Of a stretch of 64,000 bases of DNA, positions 15,774 through 23,852 are shown piece after piece. The notes below the pieces were generated by a model. The model was not told where the DNA came from, did not search any database, and saw only the letters and a list, made by a program, of their open reading frames with translations. A program made the position numbers and the translations under genes. The stretch is from positions 18,052 to 82,051 of the forward strand of contig JBKPAG010000018.1 in assembly GCA_046726315.1 (NCBI GenBank). The letters are read 5' to 3'. The DNA is from JACVRX01 sp046726315 (GTDB lineage Bacteria; Actinomycetota; Actinomycetes; Jiangellales; Jiangellaceae). The first letter of the stretch is position 1; every line of letters starts with the position of its first letter.

Positions 15774-17711
15774 TCAGTGCTCGTGGTGGGCGTGGTCGGC
15801 GCCGGTGTGGCAGGTCTCGCCGTCGGCCTTGGACGTCGGTGCGACGTCGATTGCCGGGTTCTGGTCGAAGAAGCCGAACGGCTTGAGCCAGAACGAGATC
15901 GTGTCGACGGACATGATCGGCCACTCCTCCGGCCGGGTGATGTGATGGATGCCGAAGACGTACCACAGCACCACGTCGGTGTTCTCCAGCGACTCGTCGT
16001 CCTTGATCCACTCGGTCATACCGGTGTCGACCAAAGACTGGGTCGGGTAGTTACCGCACGGCCATCGCTCGTCGTCGTGGTGCCTGGTGACCCAGAGCGT
16101 GTGGCCGATGACCGGCGCTCGCAGGTACTGCGGCGTCGACGGATCCATCATCACTGGGTATGCCGCTCCGGGCACGAGCTTGTACGCGACGTCGGTGCCG
16201 TTCCGGTTCGTCTTCGAGGGGTTGACGACCTTCCAGCTCCGCTGGGTCGACCAGTTGTAGTCGCGGGCTCCCTGGGCTTCGGACGAGATCGGCGTCGCCT
16301 CGGTGACGAGGGCCAGGCCGAAGGGGTTGTCGGCCGACACCGGAAGGGCGACGGAGTCCACCTCGACCACAGAGTTCGCCGCGCCGTCGACATCGAGATC
16401 GAGCCGTGCGACCAACAGGTGCTGGTGGAACGGCGCGTACGTACGGTCGTCGACGACGGTGCCGTACGGGGGCGCGGGCTCGCCCTCGGCGACCGGCGTC
16501 GTCACCATGATGCCGGTGGCCCGGACCTCACACTCGATGTTGCCGTCCTGGTAGAAGCGCCAGTACACGAGGTATTCGTAGTTCGCGACTGTGACGTGGC
16601 AGGAGATGACCATTCGCCGCTGGCGGCGGACCTCCGCGCCGTTGACCTCGTCCACGTGCTTCCAGAGAACGGCGTTGTCCTCCTCATGCAGGCAGATGGC
16701 GTTCTTGATCTCGTATGGCGCGCCGGTGGAGTCGTGGAGCACCGCATCGACGTAGACGATCTCGCCCAGGCAGTCGCAGCCGAGCTCCAGCGAAGTGGTC
16801 ATGAAGCCGAGACCCCACTCGCCGATGTCATACGCCGTCCGGCGGTAGTGGTCGAACGTGGGATCCCGGTACGGAACCACCATCTCGGCGAACGACATCC
16901 GGTAGGCGATGTCGCGCCGGACGCCGTGGTCGTCGTAAGAGACCTGGTAAATGACGGGGCCCTCACGGTAGTTGAAGCCAAGACGCATCGACCAGTTCTG
17001 CCAGCGCAGATCGGTGCCGTCGAGCGTGAACGACGTGCCCCCGGGCTGGGTGATGTGTAGCGGCTTGAGGTCGGAGCGCTGCTCTCCGGTCCATGGCCCG
17101 GGGACGTACTCCCCGTCGACCCTCGGTTGGCCGTAGTCGTGGTGGTCCTCGATCTCGAGCAGCTCGAGCGTGTTCACGTCGACGATCAGCTTCAGCCCGG
17201 AGATCGGATGGGCGTACGGGTTGCCGTCGGGCGTCTCGCGGGCCCACAGGTCGCACCACCCGAGCCGCCGGTCGCGGTACTGCTCAGGCATCAGTGCCTT
17301 GCCGTAGGTCCACACGTCGATCAGCACCAGGCTCAGGTCGGTGAAGCCGCGTGCGGCCAGCTTGGCGATCACGTCGGGGTGCTTGCGCAACGTCTCGTCC
17401 ACCTCGTGGAACTCGTCCACGGTGAAGTTCGGCGTGACACCCGGTATGTGCTCGAACGACGTGACGGAGTCACCGGTCAGGTCGACAGTCGCCTCGTACG
17501 TCTGGTTGTCAGAGCGGTTCCACACCACCGCGAAGGCGGTGCGGGGCACGGGGTCGCCTGGGCGCCACGCCTGCACGTCGTCCTTGTCCGGTTCGCGAAG
17601 CTCGATCGAGGCGAAGCGGAACGTGTCGGTCACGTGGCCGTCGCGGCGCAGGATGGCCGCGGTCTGCCGGAATTCGTCTGCGTTCAACGGCTCGAGCGGA
17701 TGTTCTGCCAC
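15774..17711 (-). CDS. Copper-containing primary-amine oxidase
   Basis: A 645-residue copper/topaquinone amine oxidase that turns a primary amine, oxygen and water into aldehyde, ammonia and peroxide. The topaquinone precursor is Tyr378 in ANYEYLV (N-Y-E/D-Y consensus). The catalytic base is Asp295 in TAYDIGEWG. Copper ligands are the HQH pair at 429-431 and a later histidine in FGIHHITRPEEWPIMSVD. The domain order and length fit bacterial tyramine or phenethylamine oxidases. There is no signal peptide. The last residues are HTGADHAHHEH, an unusual metal-binding tail. It faces away from the ATP-grasp gene across a short shared promoter region and should feed the aldehyde dehydrogenase. Confidence 0.93.
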   Translation of the reverse strand: MAEHPLEPLNADEFRQTAAILRRDGHVTDTFRFASIELREPDKDDVQAWRPGDPVPRTAFAVVWNRSDNQTYEATVDLTGDSVTSFEHIPGVTPNFTVDEFHEVDETLRKHPDVIAKLAARGFTDLSLVLIDVWTYGKALMPEQYRDRRLGWCDLWARETPDGNPYAHPISGLKLIVDVNTLELLEIEDHHDYGQPRVDGEYVPGPWTGEQRSDLKPLHITQPGGTSFTLDGTDLRWQNWSMRLGFNYREGPVIYQVSYDDHGVRRDIAYRMSFAEMVVPYRDPTFDHYRRTAYDIGEWGLGFMTTSLELGCDCLGEIVYVDAVLHDSTGAPYEIKNAICLHEEDNAVLWKHVDEVNGAEVRRQRRMVISCHVTVANYEYLVYWRFYQDGNIECEVRATGIMVTTPVAEGEPAPPYGTVVDDRTYAPFHQHLLVARLDLDVDGAANSVVEVDSVALPVSADNPFGLALVTEATPISSEAQGARDYNWSTQRSWKVVNPSKTNRNGTDVAYKLVPGAAYPVMMDPSTPQYLRAPVIGHTLWVTRHHDDERWPCGNYPTQSLVDTGMTEWIKDDESLENTDVVLWYVFGIHHITRPEEWPIMSVDTISFWLKPFGFFDQNPAIDVAPTSKADGETCHTGADHAHHEH

Positions 17712-17828
17712 GGCAGAGATCTCCTTCCTGCCCGCGATCCGGGCTCAGTCACGCTCGTTGCGTACGACCCTGCCAAGAGGATGGACGACCATTTGCCCGC
17801 CATGGGACCATACCCCGAGGAGGCAGAC
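17712..17828. promoter_or_regulatory. Divergent promoter region, amine oxidase / ATP-grasp gene
   Basis: 117 bases between two divergent starts must hold both promoters. The reads ATG at 17781 and 17802 are alternative starts for the rightward gene. I see no convincing -10/-35 pair. Confidence 0.5.
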
Positions 17829-19319
17829 GTGAGCGGTGCGACGATCAAACCTGGCCCCGACCGACCACGCACGCCGAATCTGAAGACGATCTCCGAGATC
17901 CGCAGCTTCTTCCGGACAAACACCCGACCGATTTTCTTCGTCGGACCGACCGCCTTCAATTTGTTGGGCATAGACCGGTGGGTGCGCAACTTCCAGTATC
18001 TCGTCTATTACGACTCGTGGGACGGCGCCCACCCGAGAGTATTCACGCCAAAGAACAAGCCGTACGTCGAGTTCGAAAGCAGCGAGGAGATCAACAACTA
18101 CCTGCTCCGCGACGCCGAGGTTCAGGCCCACATGGCTTCCCGGGTCCGGTCCTCCGGCGTGGCGCCGATGGTCGCGATGGTGTTCTTCGACGAGGAAACC
18201 GAGCAGATCTGCCAGGAGCTGGGCTACGAGCTGATCCTGCCGCCCGACTCGCTTCGCCGCCGCCTGGACTCGAAGATCGTCACAACCCGCCTTGGCGAGG
18301 AGGCCGGTGCGCCGTCGGTGCCCAACGTCCTCGGCCGGGCGGAGAGTTACCCCGAGCTGAGCAAGCTCGCGGCCGACGCCGGGCTCGGCTCAGACCTGGT
18401 CGTGCAGACGCCGTACGGCGACTCCGGCAAGACCACGTTCTTCATCAAGGCCGAGGCCGACTGGGACACCAACGCCGAATACATGATCGACGAAGAGCTG
18501 AAGGTGATGCGGCGGATTCGCAACCGTGCCGCGGCCGTCGAAGCGGTGAACACCCGGCACGGCACCGTCGTCGGGCCGTTCATGACCGACCTCACCGGCT
18601 ACCCCGAACTGACCCCGTACAAGGGCGGTTGGTGTGGCAACGACCTCTTCCCGGAGGCGCTGTCGGAGGAGCATCGGGCGATCGCGATCGAACACGTGCG
18701 TCGGCTCGGCGACCGGCTCCGGCAGGAGGGCTACAAGGGCTTCTTCGAAGTGGACGTCCTGGTCGACCTCGACTCGGACGACGTCTACCTCGGCGAGCTC
18801 AACCCGCGCATCTCCGGTGCGTCGTCGATGACCAACGTGACCGCCGGCGCCTACGCCGACATCCCGTTGTTCCTGTTCCATCTGCTCGAGTTCATCGACG
18901 TCGACTACGAGGTCGACGTCGACGAGATCAACGAGCGGTGGCGTGACCTCGCCGCGGTCGACGTCTGGGCGCAGCTGATCATGAAGGAGCCAACCGACTC
19001 GGTCGAGCGGATCCTCGATGCGCCGCGCACCGGTACCTGGCATCTCGACGACGATGGCAAGCTGAGGTTCGTCCGGGTGACAAACGACTGGCACGACGTC
19101 ACCCATGAAGACGAGTGCTTCTACATGCGTGTATACGGCCCGGGCGACTACCGCTTCAAAGGTGCCGACCTCGGCATCCTCGTCACCAAAGGGCGGATGC
19201 AGACCGCCGACGGTCTCACCGAGCGCTGCCGCCGGTACATCACCGGCATCCGCTCGGCATACAAGAGCGAACCGCCGCCGGAGACGCCCACGGTCATTCC
19301 CATCGGGTACGTCAAGTAG
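17829..19319 (+). CDS. ATP-grasp (biotin carboxylase-like) ligase of unknown substrate
   Basis: A 496-residue protein. GTG 17829 was chosen because GAGGAGG lies five bases upstream. A pre-ATP-grasp domain (residues about 30-140, PIFFVGPTAFNLLGIDRWVR) is followed by an ATP-grasp domain. That domain contains VVQTPYGDSGKTTFFI (glycine-rich ATP loop), FFEVDVLVDLDS, and the metal-binding DVYLGELNPRISGASS (E-x-N-P-R). There is no biotin carrier or carboxyltransferase partner. ATP-grasp enzymes join a carboxylate to an amine or thiol through an acyl-phosphate. Lying between an amine oxidase and an aminoaldehyde dehydrogenase, it may ligate an amine to an amino acid, but this is inference. The gene is intact and probably forms an operon with the dehydrogenase 33 bases downstream. 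Confidence 0.8.
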   Translation: MSGATIKPGPDRPRTPNLKTISEIRSFFRTNTRPIFFVGPTAFNLLGIDRWVRNFQYLVYYDSWDGAHPRVFTPKNKPYVEFESSEEINNYLLRDAEVQAHMASRVRSSGVAPMVAMVFFDEETEQICQELGYELILPPDSLRRRLDSKIVTTRLGEEAGAPSVPNVLGRAESYPELSKLAADAGLGSDLVVQTPYGDSGKTTFFIKAEADWDTNAEYMIDEELKVMRRIRNRAAAVEAVNTRHGTVVGPFMTDLTGYPELTPYKGGWCGNDLFPEALSEEHRAIAIEHVRRLGDRLRQEGYKGFFEVDVLVDLDSDDVYLGELNPRISGASSMTNVTAGAYADIPLFLFHLLEFIDVDYEVDVDEINERWRDLAAVDVWAQLIMKEPTDSVERILDAPRTGTWHLDDDGKLRFVRVTNDWHDVTHEDECFYMRVYGPGDYRFKGADLGILVTKGRMQTADGLTERCRRYITGIRSAYKSEPPPETPTVIPIGYVK

Positions 19320-19352
19320 GCGCACCCTCGCTCGCGTGGAGGGCAGTACGCG

Positions 19353-20798
19353 ATGTCGGAGAAGAAGGCGTTCCACAACATCATCAACGGCGAGGTCCAG
19401 CAGGCTGCCGACGGCGAGCTGATGGACATCATCAATCCGTCCACGGGTGAGGTCTACGCGACAGCGCCGAACTCGTCGGCGGTCGACGTGGACCTGGCAT
19501 ACCAGGCGGCCGGCGCGGCTTTCGAGCAGTGGCGTTGGTCGACGCCGAGCGAGCGGCAGCGGGCGCTACTCAAGTTGGCGGACCTGATCGAGGAGAACGC
19601 CGCAGAACTCGTCGCGATCGAGAGCGAAAACACCGGCAAGCCGATCGGGTTGACGATGTCGGAGGAGATTCCTCCGATGGTCGACCAGATCCGCTTCTTC
19701 GCTGGCGCTGCCCGCGTGCTGGAGGGTAAAGCGACGGGCGAATACATGCGCGGCTTCACCTCGTCGATCCGCCGCGAGCCGGTCGGCCCGGTGGGGCAGG
19801 TGGCCCCGTGGAATTACCCGATGATGATGTCGGTCTGGAAGTTCGCTCCCGCGCTGGCGGCGGGCAACACCGTGGTGCTCAAGCCGTCCGACACAACGCC
19901 AGCCTCCTCGTACTGGATGGTCGAAAAGATGCAGGACATCTTCCCGCGCGGGGTGTGCAACCTCGTCTGCGGCGACCGTGAGACGGGTGCCGCGTTGACA
20001 GCCCACCCGATTCCGCAGCTGGTGTCGATCACCGGGTCCACCCAGGCCGGCATCGCGGTTGCGACGGCGGCTGCGAAGGATGTCAAGCGTGCCCACCTCG
20101 AACTTGGTGGCAAGGCGCCCGTGCTGGTCTTCGACGACGCCGAGATCGAGTCCACGGTCGAGGGGATCAGGGCCGCTGGCTACTTCAACGGCGGCCAGGA
20201 CTGCACTGCGGCGACCAGGGTCATCGCCCAAGGTGGCATCTACGAGGAGTTCCTGGCCGCTTTGGCCGAGGCGGTGAAGAACACAAAGACCGGATACGAC
20301 CCCGACGACGAGGACATCTTCTTCGGGCCGATCAACAACGTGAACCAGCTCGGACACGTCGGCGGTATGGTCGACCGCGCTCCCGCCCACGCCCGAGTGC
20401 TGGCAGGAGGCCACCGCCAGGGCTCGACCGGATTCTTCTTCGAGCCAACGCTGATCGCCGACCTCGAACCAGGCGATGAGTTGGTGGAAAAGGAGATCTT
20501 CGGACCCGTCGTGACCGCGCAGCGGTCGAAAGACGAGGACGAGGCGGTCGAGTTCGCCAACAGCAGCGAATACGGCCTTGCCTCGTCGGTGTGGACCAGC
20601 AACGTCGGCACGGCCGCGCGGATGGCCGCCCGGCTGGATTTCGGCTGCGTATGGATCAACACCCACATACCGCTCGTCGCGGAGATGCCGCACGGGGGCT
20701 ACAAGCACTCCGGTTACGGCAAGGACCTGTCGATGTACGGCTTCGAGGACTACACGCGGATCAAGCACGTGATGCAGTACCACGGGTTCGAGGGCTGA
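19353..20798 (+). CDS. Aldehyde dehydrogenase, gamma-aminobutyraldehyde type
   Basis: A 481-residue NAD(P)-dependent aldehyde dehydrogenase. It has the cofactor segment PVGQVAPWNYPMMMSVWKFA, the general base Glu in LELGGKAPV (about 251) and the nucleophile Cys in GGQDCTAATR (about 286). GQDC and the aromatic-poor pocket match aminobutyraldehyde and betaine aldehyde dehydrogenases. In this setting it would oxidise the aldehyde made by the amine oxidase (for example 4-aminobutanal) to the amino acid (GABA). It starts at ATG 19353 and its stop nearly meets the convergent NylB-like gene, within a small inverted pair GGCTGA/TCAGCC. Confidence 0.9.
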   Translation: MSEKKAFHNIINGEVQQAADGELMDIINPSTGEVYATAPNSSAVDVDLAYQAAGAAFEQWRWSTPSERQRALLKLADLIEENAAELVAIESENTGKPIGLTMSEEIPPMVDQIRFFAGAARVLEGKATGEYMRGFTSSIRREPVGPVGQVAPWNYPMMMSVWKFAPALAAGNTVVLKPSDTTPASSYWMVEKMQDIFPRGVCNLVCGDRETGAALTAHPIPQLVSITGSTQAGIAVATAAAKDVKRAHLELGGKAPVLVFDDAEIESTVEGIRAAGYFNGGQDCTAATRVIAQGGIYEEFLAALAEAVKNTKTGYDPDDEDIFFGPINNVNQLGHVGGMVDRAPAHARVLAGGHRQGSTGFFFEPTLIADLEPGDELVEKEIFGPVVTAQRSKDEDEAVEFANSSEYGLASSVWTSNVGTAARMAARLDFGCVWINTHIPLVAEMPHGGYKHSGYGKDLSMYGFEDYTRIKHVMQYHGFEG

Positions 20799-20811
20799 CT
20801 TCCGGGCGCTC

Positions 20812-22095
20812 TCAGCCACGGCCCCGTTCGCGTCCCGCGACGATGCCTACAGGTCCGGTCGGTCGGATCTCGTCGGCCGTCTCGGCCGGGCGTAGCTCGG
20901 CCAGATAGCGGCCAGCAGCGGTGAATGCCCGGATTGTGTCGAGCAGATGGGCGTGGTCCTGCTCGTTTGGCCACGAGGAGAGCTTCACCGCGACTGTCCG
21001 GGTGCCGCGGTCGACGAACACCATCTGACCGTGGATGCCGAGGCACAGCTGGATGTGACCGGACGGGCCGGGTATCAACCAGAATTGGTTCCGGTACCAC
21101 CCCCCGGGCAGGACCGGCTCGGAGTCGGAGGCGGCGAACGCGCCCCGGATGTCGGCGTCGAGATGCCTCGCGTCCAGCAGCCACCGCTCGGGGATCACTG
21201 CCTGCTCCCCCGCCCATCCGTCGTCGAGCAGGAGCTGGCCGAACCTGGCCACGTCGCGTGCGGTGGCAGAGATGCCACCGTCATGCACGGCCGTGCCGAG
21301 ACTGTCACAGGTGATCTCGGCGTCGTACTCTGCGCCCATCGGCCCCCAGATCATGCTCGAGATCAGGTCGGCCATCCTGATCCCGGCCGCTCGCTCGCAG
21401 ACCCATCCGAGCATGTCCGTGTCGGCCGAGCGGTATACGAACGGGCCGCCGTGCGGTCCTTCGGTGCCGAGCGAGGCGAGATAGGCATACATGCCGACGT
21501 GCTCGGAGCCACCGTCCGGTCGCCAACCCATGTGCCGTTCGATGACCCGCACCTCGGCGTCGGGGTTCTGGTAAGCCTCGCTGAACGCGACCCCGGTCCG
21601 CATGTCGAGCAGGTGCCGCACAGTCGCCTTGTCGTAGCCGGAACCGGCGATCTCGGGCATGTAGCGCGTGATCGGTGCGTCGGTGTCCAGCCGCCCCTGC
21701 TCGGCGAGGACGCCGGTGACGCAACCGACGATGGACTTCGAAATCGACATCAACAGATGCGGCGTGTCCTCTCGCATCCCTCCGAAGTAACGCTCGAGCA
21801 CAACCCGGCCGTCGTGCATGACGAGGACGGCGTCGGTCCAGGTGTCCGCGAGCACTGCACCGAGTGTCGAGGGGCGCGACTCGAGACGAGTGACTGCGAC
21901 ATGGTCGGGCTCGAGCAGATGATCGGCATGGTCAAGCGGCCGGGCCACAACGCCACGCGCGATTCGCTGGGTAGGGATCACCTCACGCAGGTGCTGGAAG
22001 GACCACCTGTTGAACGGCGGCTCCTGCCAGTTCTCCAGGTTGACCAGCGCCCCTCGCGCTGGCGGGAAGCCCTCCATCGGGGCGGCTTGGGACAT
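20812..22095 (-). CDS. NylB-like serine hydrolase (6-aminohexanoate-oligomer hydrolase family)
   Basis: A 427-residue enzyme of the class C beta-lactamase fold, taken from ATG 22095. The nucleophile motif is Ser117-Ile-Ser-Lys120 in HLLMSISKS, at nearly the positions known for NylB (112/115). The general-base region is YRSADTDMLGW (YSAN in NylB), and the helix after the nucleophile runs VTGVLAEQGRLDTDAPITRY. GGISATARDVARFGQLLLDDG and LGIHGQ...VAVKLSSWP match the NylB/esterase VIII group closely. Members hydrolyse linear amides of omega-amino acids, carboxylic esters or D-peptides. Lying next to an amidase, an aminoacid transaminase and an aldehyde dehydrogenase, an amide substrate is plausible. 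No signal peptide, so it acts in the cytoplasm. Confidence 0.85.
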   Translation of the reverse strand: MSQAAPMEGFPPARGALVNLENWQEPPFNRWSFQHLREVIPTQRIARGVVARPLDHADHLLEPDHVAVTRLESRPSTLGAVLADTWTDAVLVMHDGRVVLERYFGGMREDTPHLLMSISKSIVGCVTGVLAEQGRLDTDAPITRYMPEIAGSGYDKATVRHLLDMRTGVAFSEAYQNPDAEVRVIERHMGWRPDGGSEHVGMYAYLASLGTEGPHGGPFVYRSADTDMLGWVCERAAGIRMADLISSMIWGPMGAEYDAEITCDSLGTAVHDGGISATARDVARFGQLLLDDGWAGEQAVIPERWLLDARHLDADIRGAFAASDSEPVLPGGWYRNQFWLIPGPSGHIQLCLGIHGQMVFVDRGTRTVAVKLSSWPNEQDHAHLLDTIRAFTAAGRYLAELRPAETADEIRPTGPVGIVAGRERGRG

Positions 22096-22277
22096 GTGGC
22101 GCACCCCTATCCGTTGTTGCGACAACTGTCGGAGGAGTTGTTGCCGGGTGACGGTCGTCCGAAACACCATGCGCATAAAGCGGATCGACACGTTGTTGCT
22201 CGGGCCAGATACCTGGACCTTTGCCAGCGAATCCGGTGGGGCCACGCTGGCGCCGTGACAATACCGGGAGGACGACG

Positions 22278-22434
22278 ATGGCGCTGACCGTGGGCTGGCT
22301 GCTCTCCCAGGTCGACCTCCGGCTCACCCTCGTGGCACCGACGAAGTCCTCGCCTGGCTGGCCGCCGAGTCGGCGGACCCACTGCCTTCACTCGGCCGCG
22401 CTGTGGCCGTCAACCTTCACCAGCAGGGTGCTGA
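22278..22434 (+). pseudogene. Possible remnant of a PucR-type regulator start
   Basis: GGGAGG six bases before ATG 22278 opens MALTVGWLLSQVDLRLTLVA, which resembles the first strand and helix of PucR-domain regulators. The reading then shifts to a more protein-like frame (GTDEVLAWLAAESADPLPSL) before running into the opposite-strand amidase gene. It may be a truncated regulator left after rearrangement. The evidence is only composition and a short similarity. The rest of the gap 22096-22277 shows nothing else. Confidence 0.3.
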
Positions 22435-23844
22435 TCATCGTGGCTTCCGCCGCTGGTCGAACCCGACCAGGGTCTCGATGGTCTCCGCGACGGCGAGCAC
22501 CTGCGAGTCTTCGCATCGCCGACCGACTACTTGCAGGGACACCGGTAGCCCGTCGTTGCCGAGCCCGATCGGCAGCGCGCAGGCGGGCAAACCGGCGAGG
22601 TTGGCGTCGTAGAGCAGTGGCGCCCAGTCCAGGTCAGGCAGGACCGGGACATTGCCGATCGTGTCCGGATGCCGCTTACCGTGCGGGAACGCCTCGCACC
22701 CCAAGGTCGGAGTGAGCAGGGCGATGGCCCCCGTTCGCTCGAACAGGTCAACGTAGGCACGGTGTATTCGCTCGCGCGCGAACTGGGCCTTGATGTACTG
22801 CCCGGCGGTGACGTCGCCACCGGCTTCGATGAATCCCGCAGCGCCCTCGCCGAGCTCAGATCGGTGGTGGACGAAATCGTCGTGCTCGGCGTACCGCGCT
22901 TCGGCGAGGGCGATGGCACTCCAGATGTCGACAGACGTGTGCAGGCCAGGCGTGTCCTCCACGATCTGGACGCCGGCGTCGGCGAGCCGGTCAACTGTGG
23001 CCCGGAATGCTTGACGTACGTCGTCGTCGAGCGAAGCGAACCCGAGGTCTTCCGAGACGACCAGTCGAACCTCTGCCGGCTCCGCGGGACGGGCGTCCAG
23101 CCGCACGTGGGGGAGGCTGTGCCGGTCGCGCCGGTCGTACCCGGCCACAGCGGCTAGCATCAGCCGGGCGTCCGCAACCGAGCGGGCCAGTGGTCCAAGG
23201 GCGACCAGCGTCTTCCACCCGGCGGTAGATGGCTCGTGGGGGACCAGCCCGAAGGTCGGTTTGAACCCGACGACACCGCAGAATGCCGCCGGTATGCGGA
23301 TGGATCCGCCTCCGTCACCACCAAGCGACAGCGGTCCGCAGCCGGCTGCCACCGCGGCAGCGGCGCCGCCGGAGGAACCCCCTGCCGTCCGATCAAGGTG
23401 CCACGGGTTGGATGTCCTGCCAAATAACTCCGACTCGGTGATTCCGAAGTAGCAGAACTCCGGAACCGTCGTCCGAGCGAAGATCACCGCACCGGCGTCC
23501 TCCAGCCGCTGGATCGCGCCGACGGTCTCGGTCGGCACGAACCCCTTGCGGGTGCGGGATCCTACCGTGCTCTCGACGCCGGCCATCCAGTGCGAGTCCT
23601 TGGTCGTGACCGGGATTCCGCACAGCGGCCCGGCCTTCGATCGTCGCGACCGACGGGCGAGCATGGCGTCGGCCGCGTGGGCCGCGTCCCGGGCCCTTTC
23701 GTCGAGCCGGGCGCTGAACGGGTTGACCGTCCCTTCGATCTCGTCGGCGCGCTGGAGCATCGCATCGAGCACCTCCACTGCCGACAGCTCGCGACGGCGG
23801 AGCGCTGCGCCGAGCTCGATTGCCGACAACTCGCAGATATCCAT
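22435..23844 (-). CDS. Amidase-signature hydrolase
   Basis: A 469-residue enzyme of the amidase signature family. The catalytic triad is readable as Lys82 in PVTTKDSHW, Ser157 in TAGGSSGGAAAAVAAG and Ser181 in GGDGGGSIRIP. The spacings of 75 and 24 are those of fatty-acid amide hydrolase. The substrate cannot be read. Relatives hydrolyse simple amides, acylated amines or cyclic dimers of aminohexanoate. It is on the same strand as, and nine bases from, the aminotransferase upstream, so the two are probably co-transcribed. Its product would be an amine or amino acid for that enzyme. Cytoplasmic. Confidence 0.9.
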   Translation of the reverse strand: MDICELSAIELGAALRRRELSAVEVLDAMLQRADEIEGTVNPFSARLDERARDAAHAADAMLARRSRRSKAGPLCGIPVTTKDSHWMAGVESTVGSRTRKGFVPTETVGAIQRLEDAGAVIFARTTVPEFCYFGITESELFGRTSNPWHLDRTAGGSSGGAAAAVAAGCGPLSLGGDGGGSIRIPAAFCGVVGFKPTFGLVPHEPSTAGWKTLVALGPLARSVADARLMLAAVAGYDRRDRHSLPHVRLDARPAEPAEVRLVVSEDLGFASLDDDVRQAFRATVDRLADAGVQIVEDTPGLHTSVDIWSAIALAEARYAEHDDFVHHRSELGEGAAGFIEAGGDVTAGQYIKAQFARERIHRAYVDLFERTGAIALLTPTLGCEAFPHGKRHPDTIGNVPVLPDLDWAPLLYDANLAGLPACALPIGLGNDGLPVSLQVVGRRCEDSQVLAVAETIETLVGFDQRRKPR

Positions 23845-23852
23845 GGCGATCC

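Noticed and set aside
15726..17060. A 444-codon plus-strand frame opposite the amine oxidase, and similar long frames at 20947-22287 and 23820-25058
   Set aside because: All mirror clearly coding minus-strand genes with intact catalytic motifs.
17829..19319. Calling the ATP-grasp protein acetyl-CoA carboxylase biotin carboxylase
   Set aside because: No biotin carrier or carboxyltransferase is linked, and the context is amine metabolism.
22435..23844. Calling the amidase NylA
   Set aside because: The amidase signature is shared by enzymes of many substrates; nothing in the sequence picks out a cyclic-dimer hydrolase.
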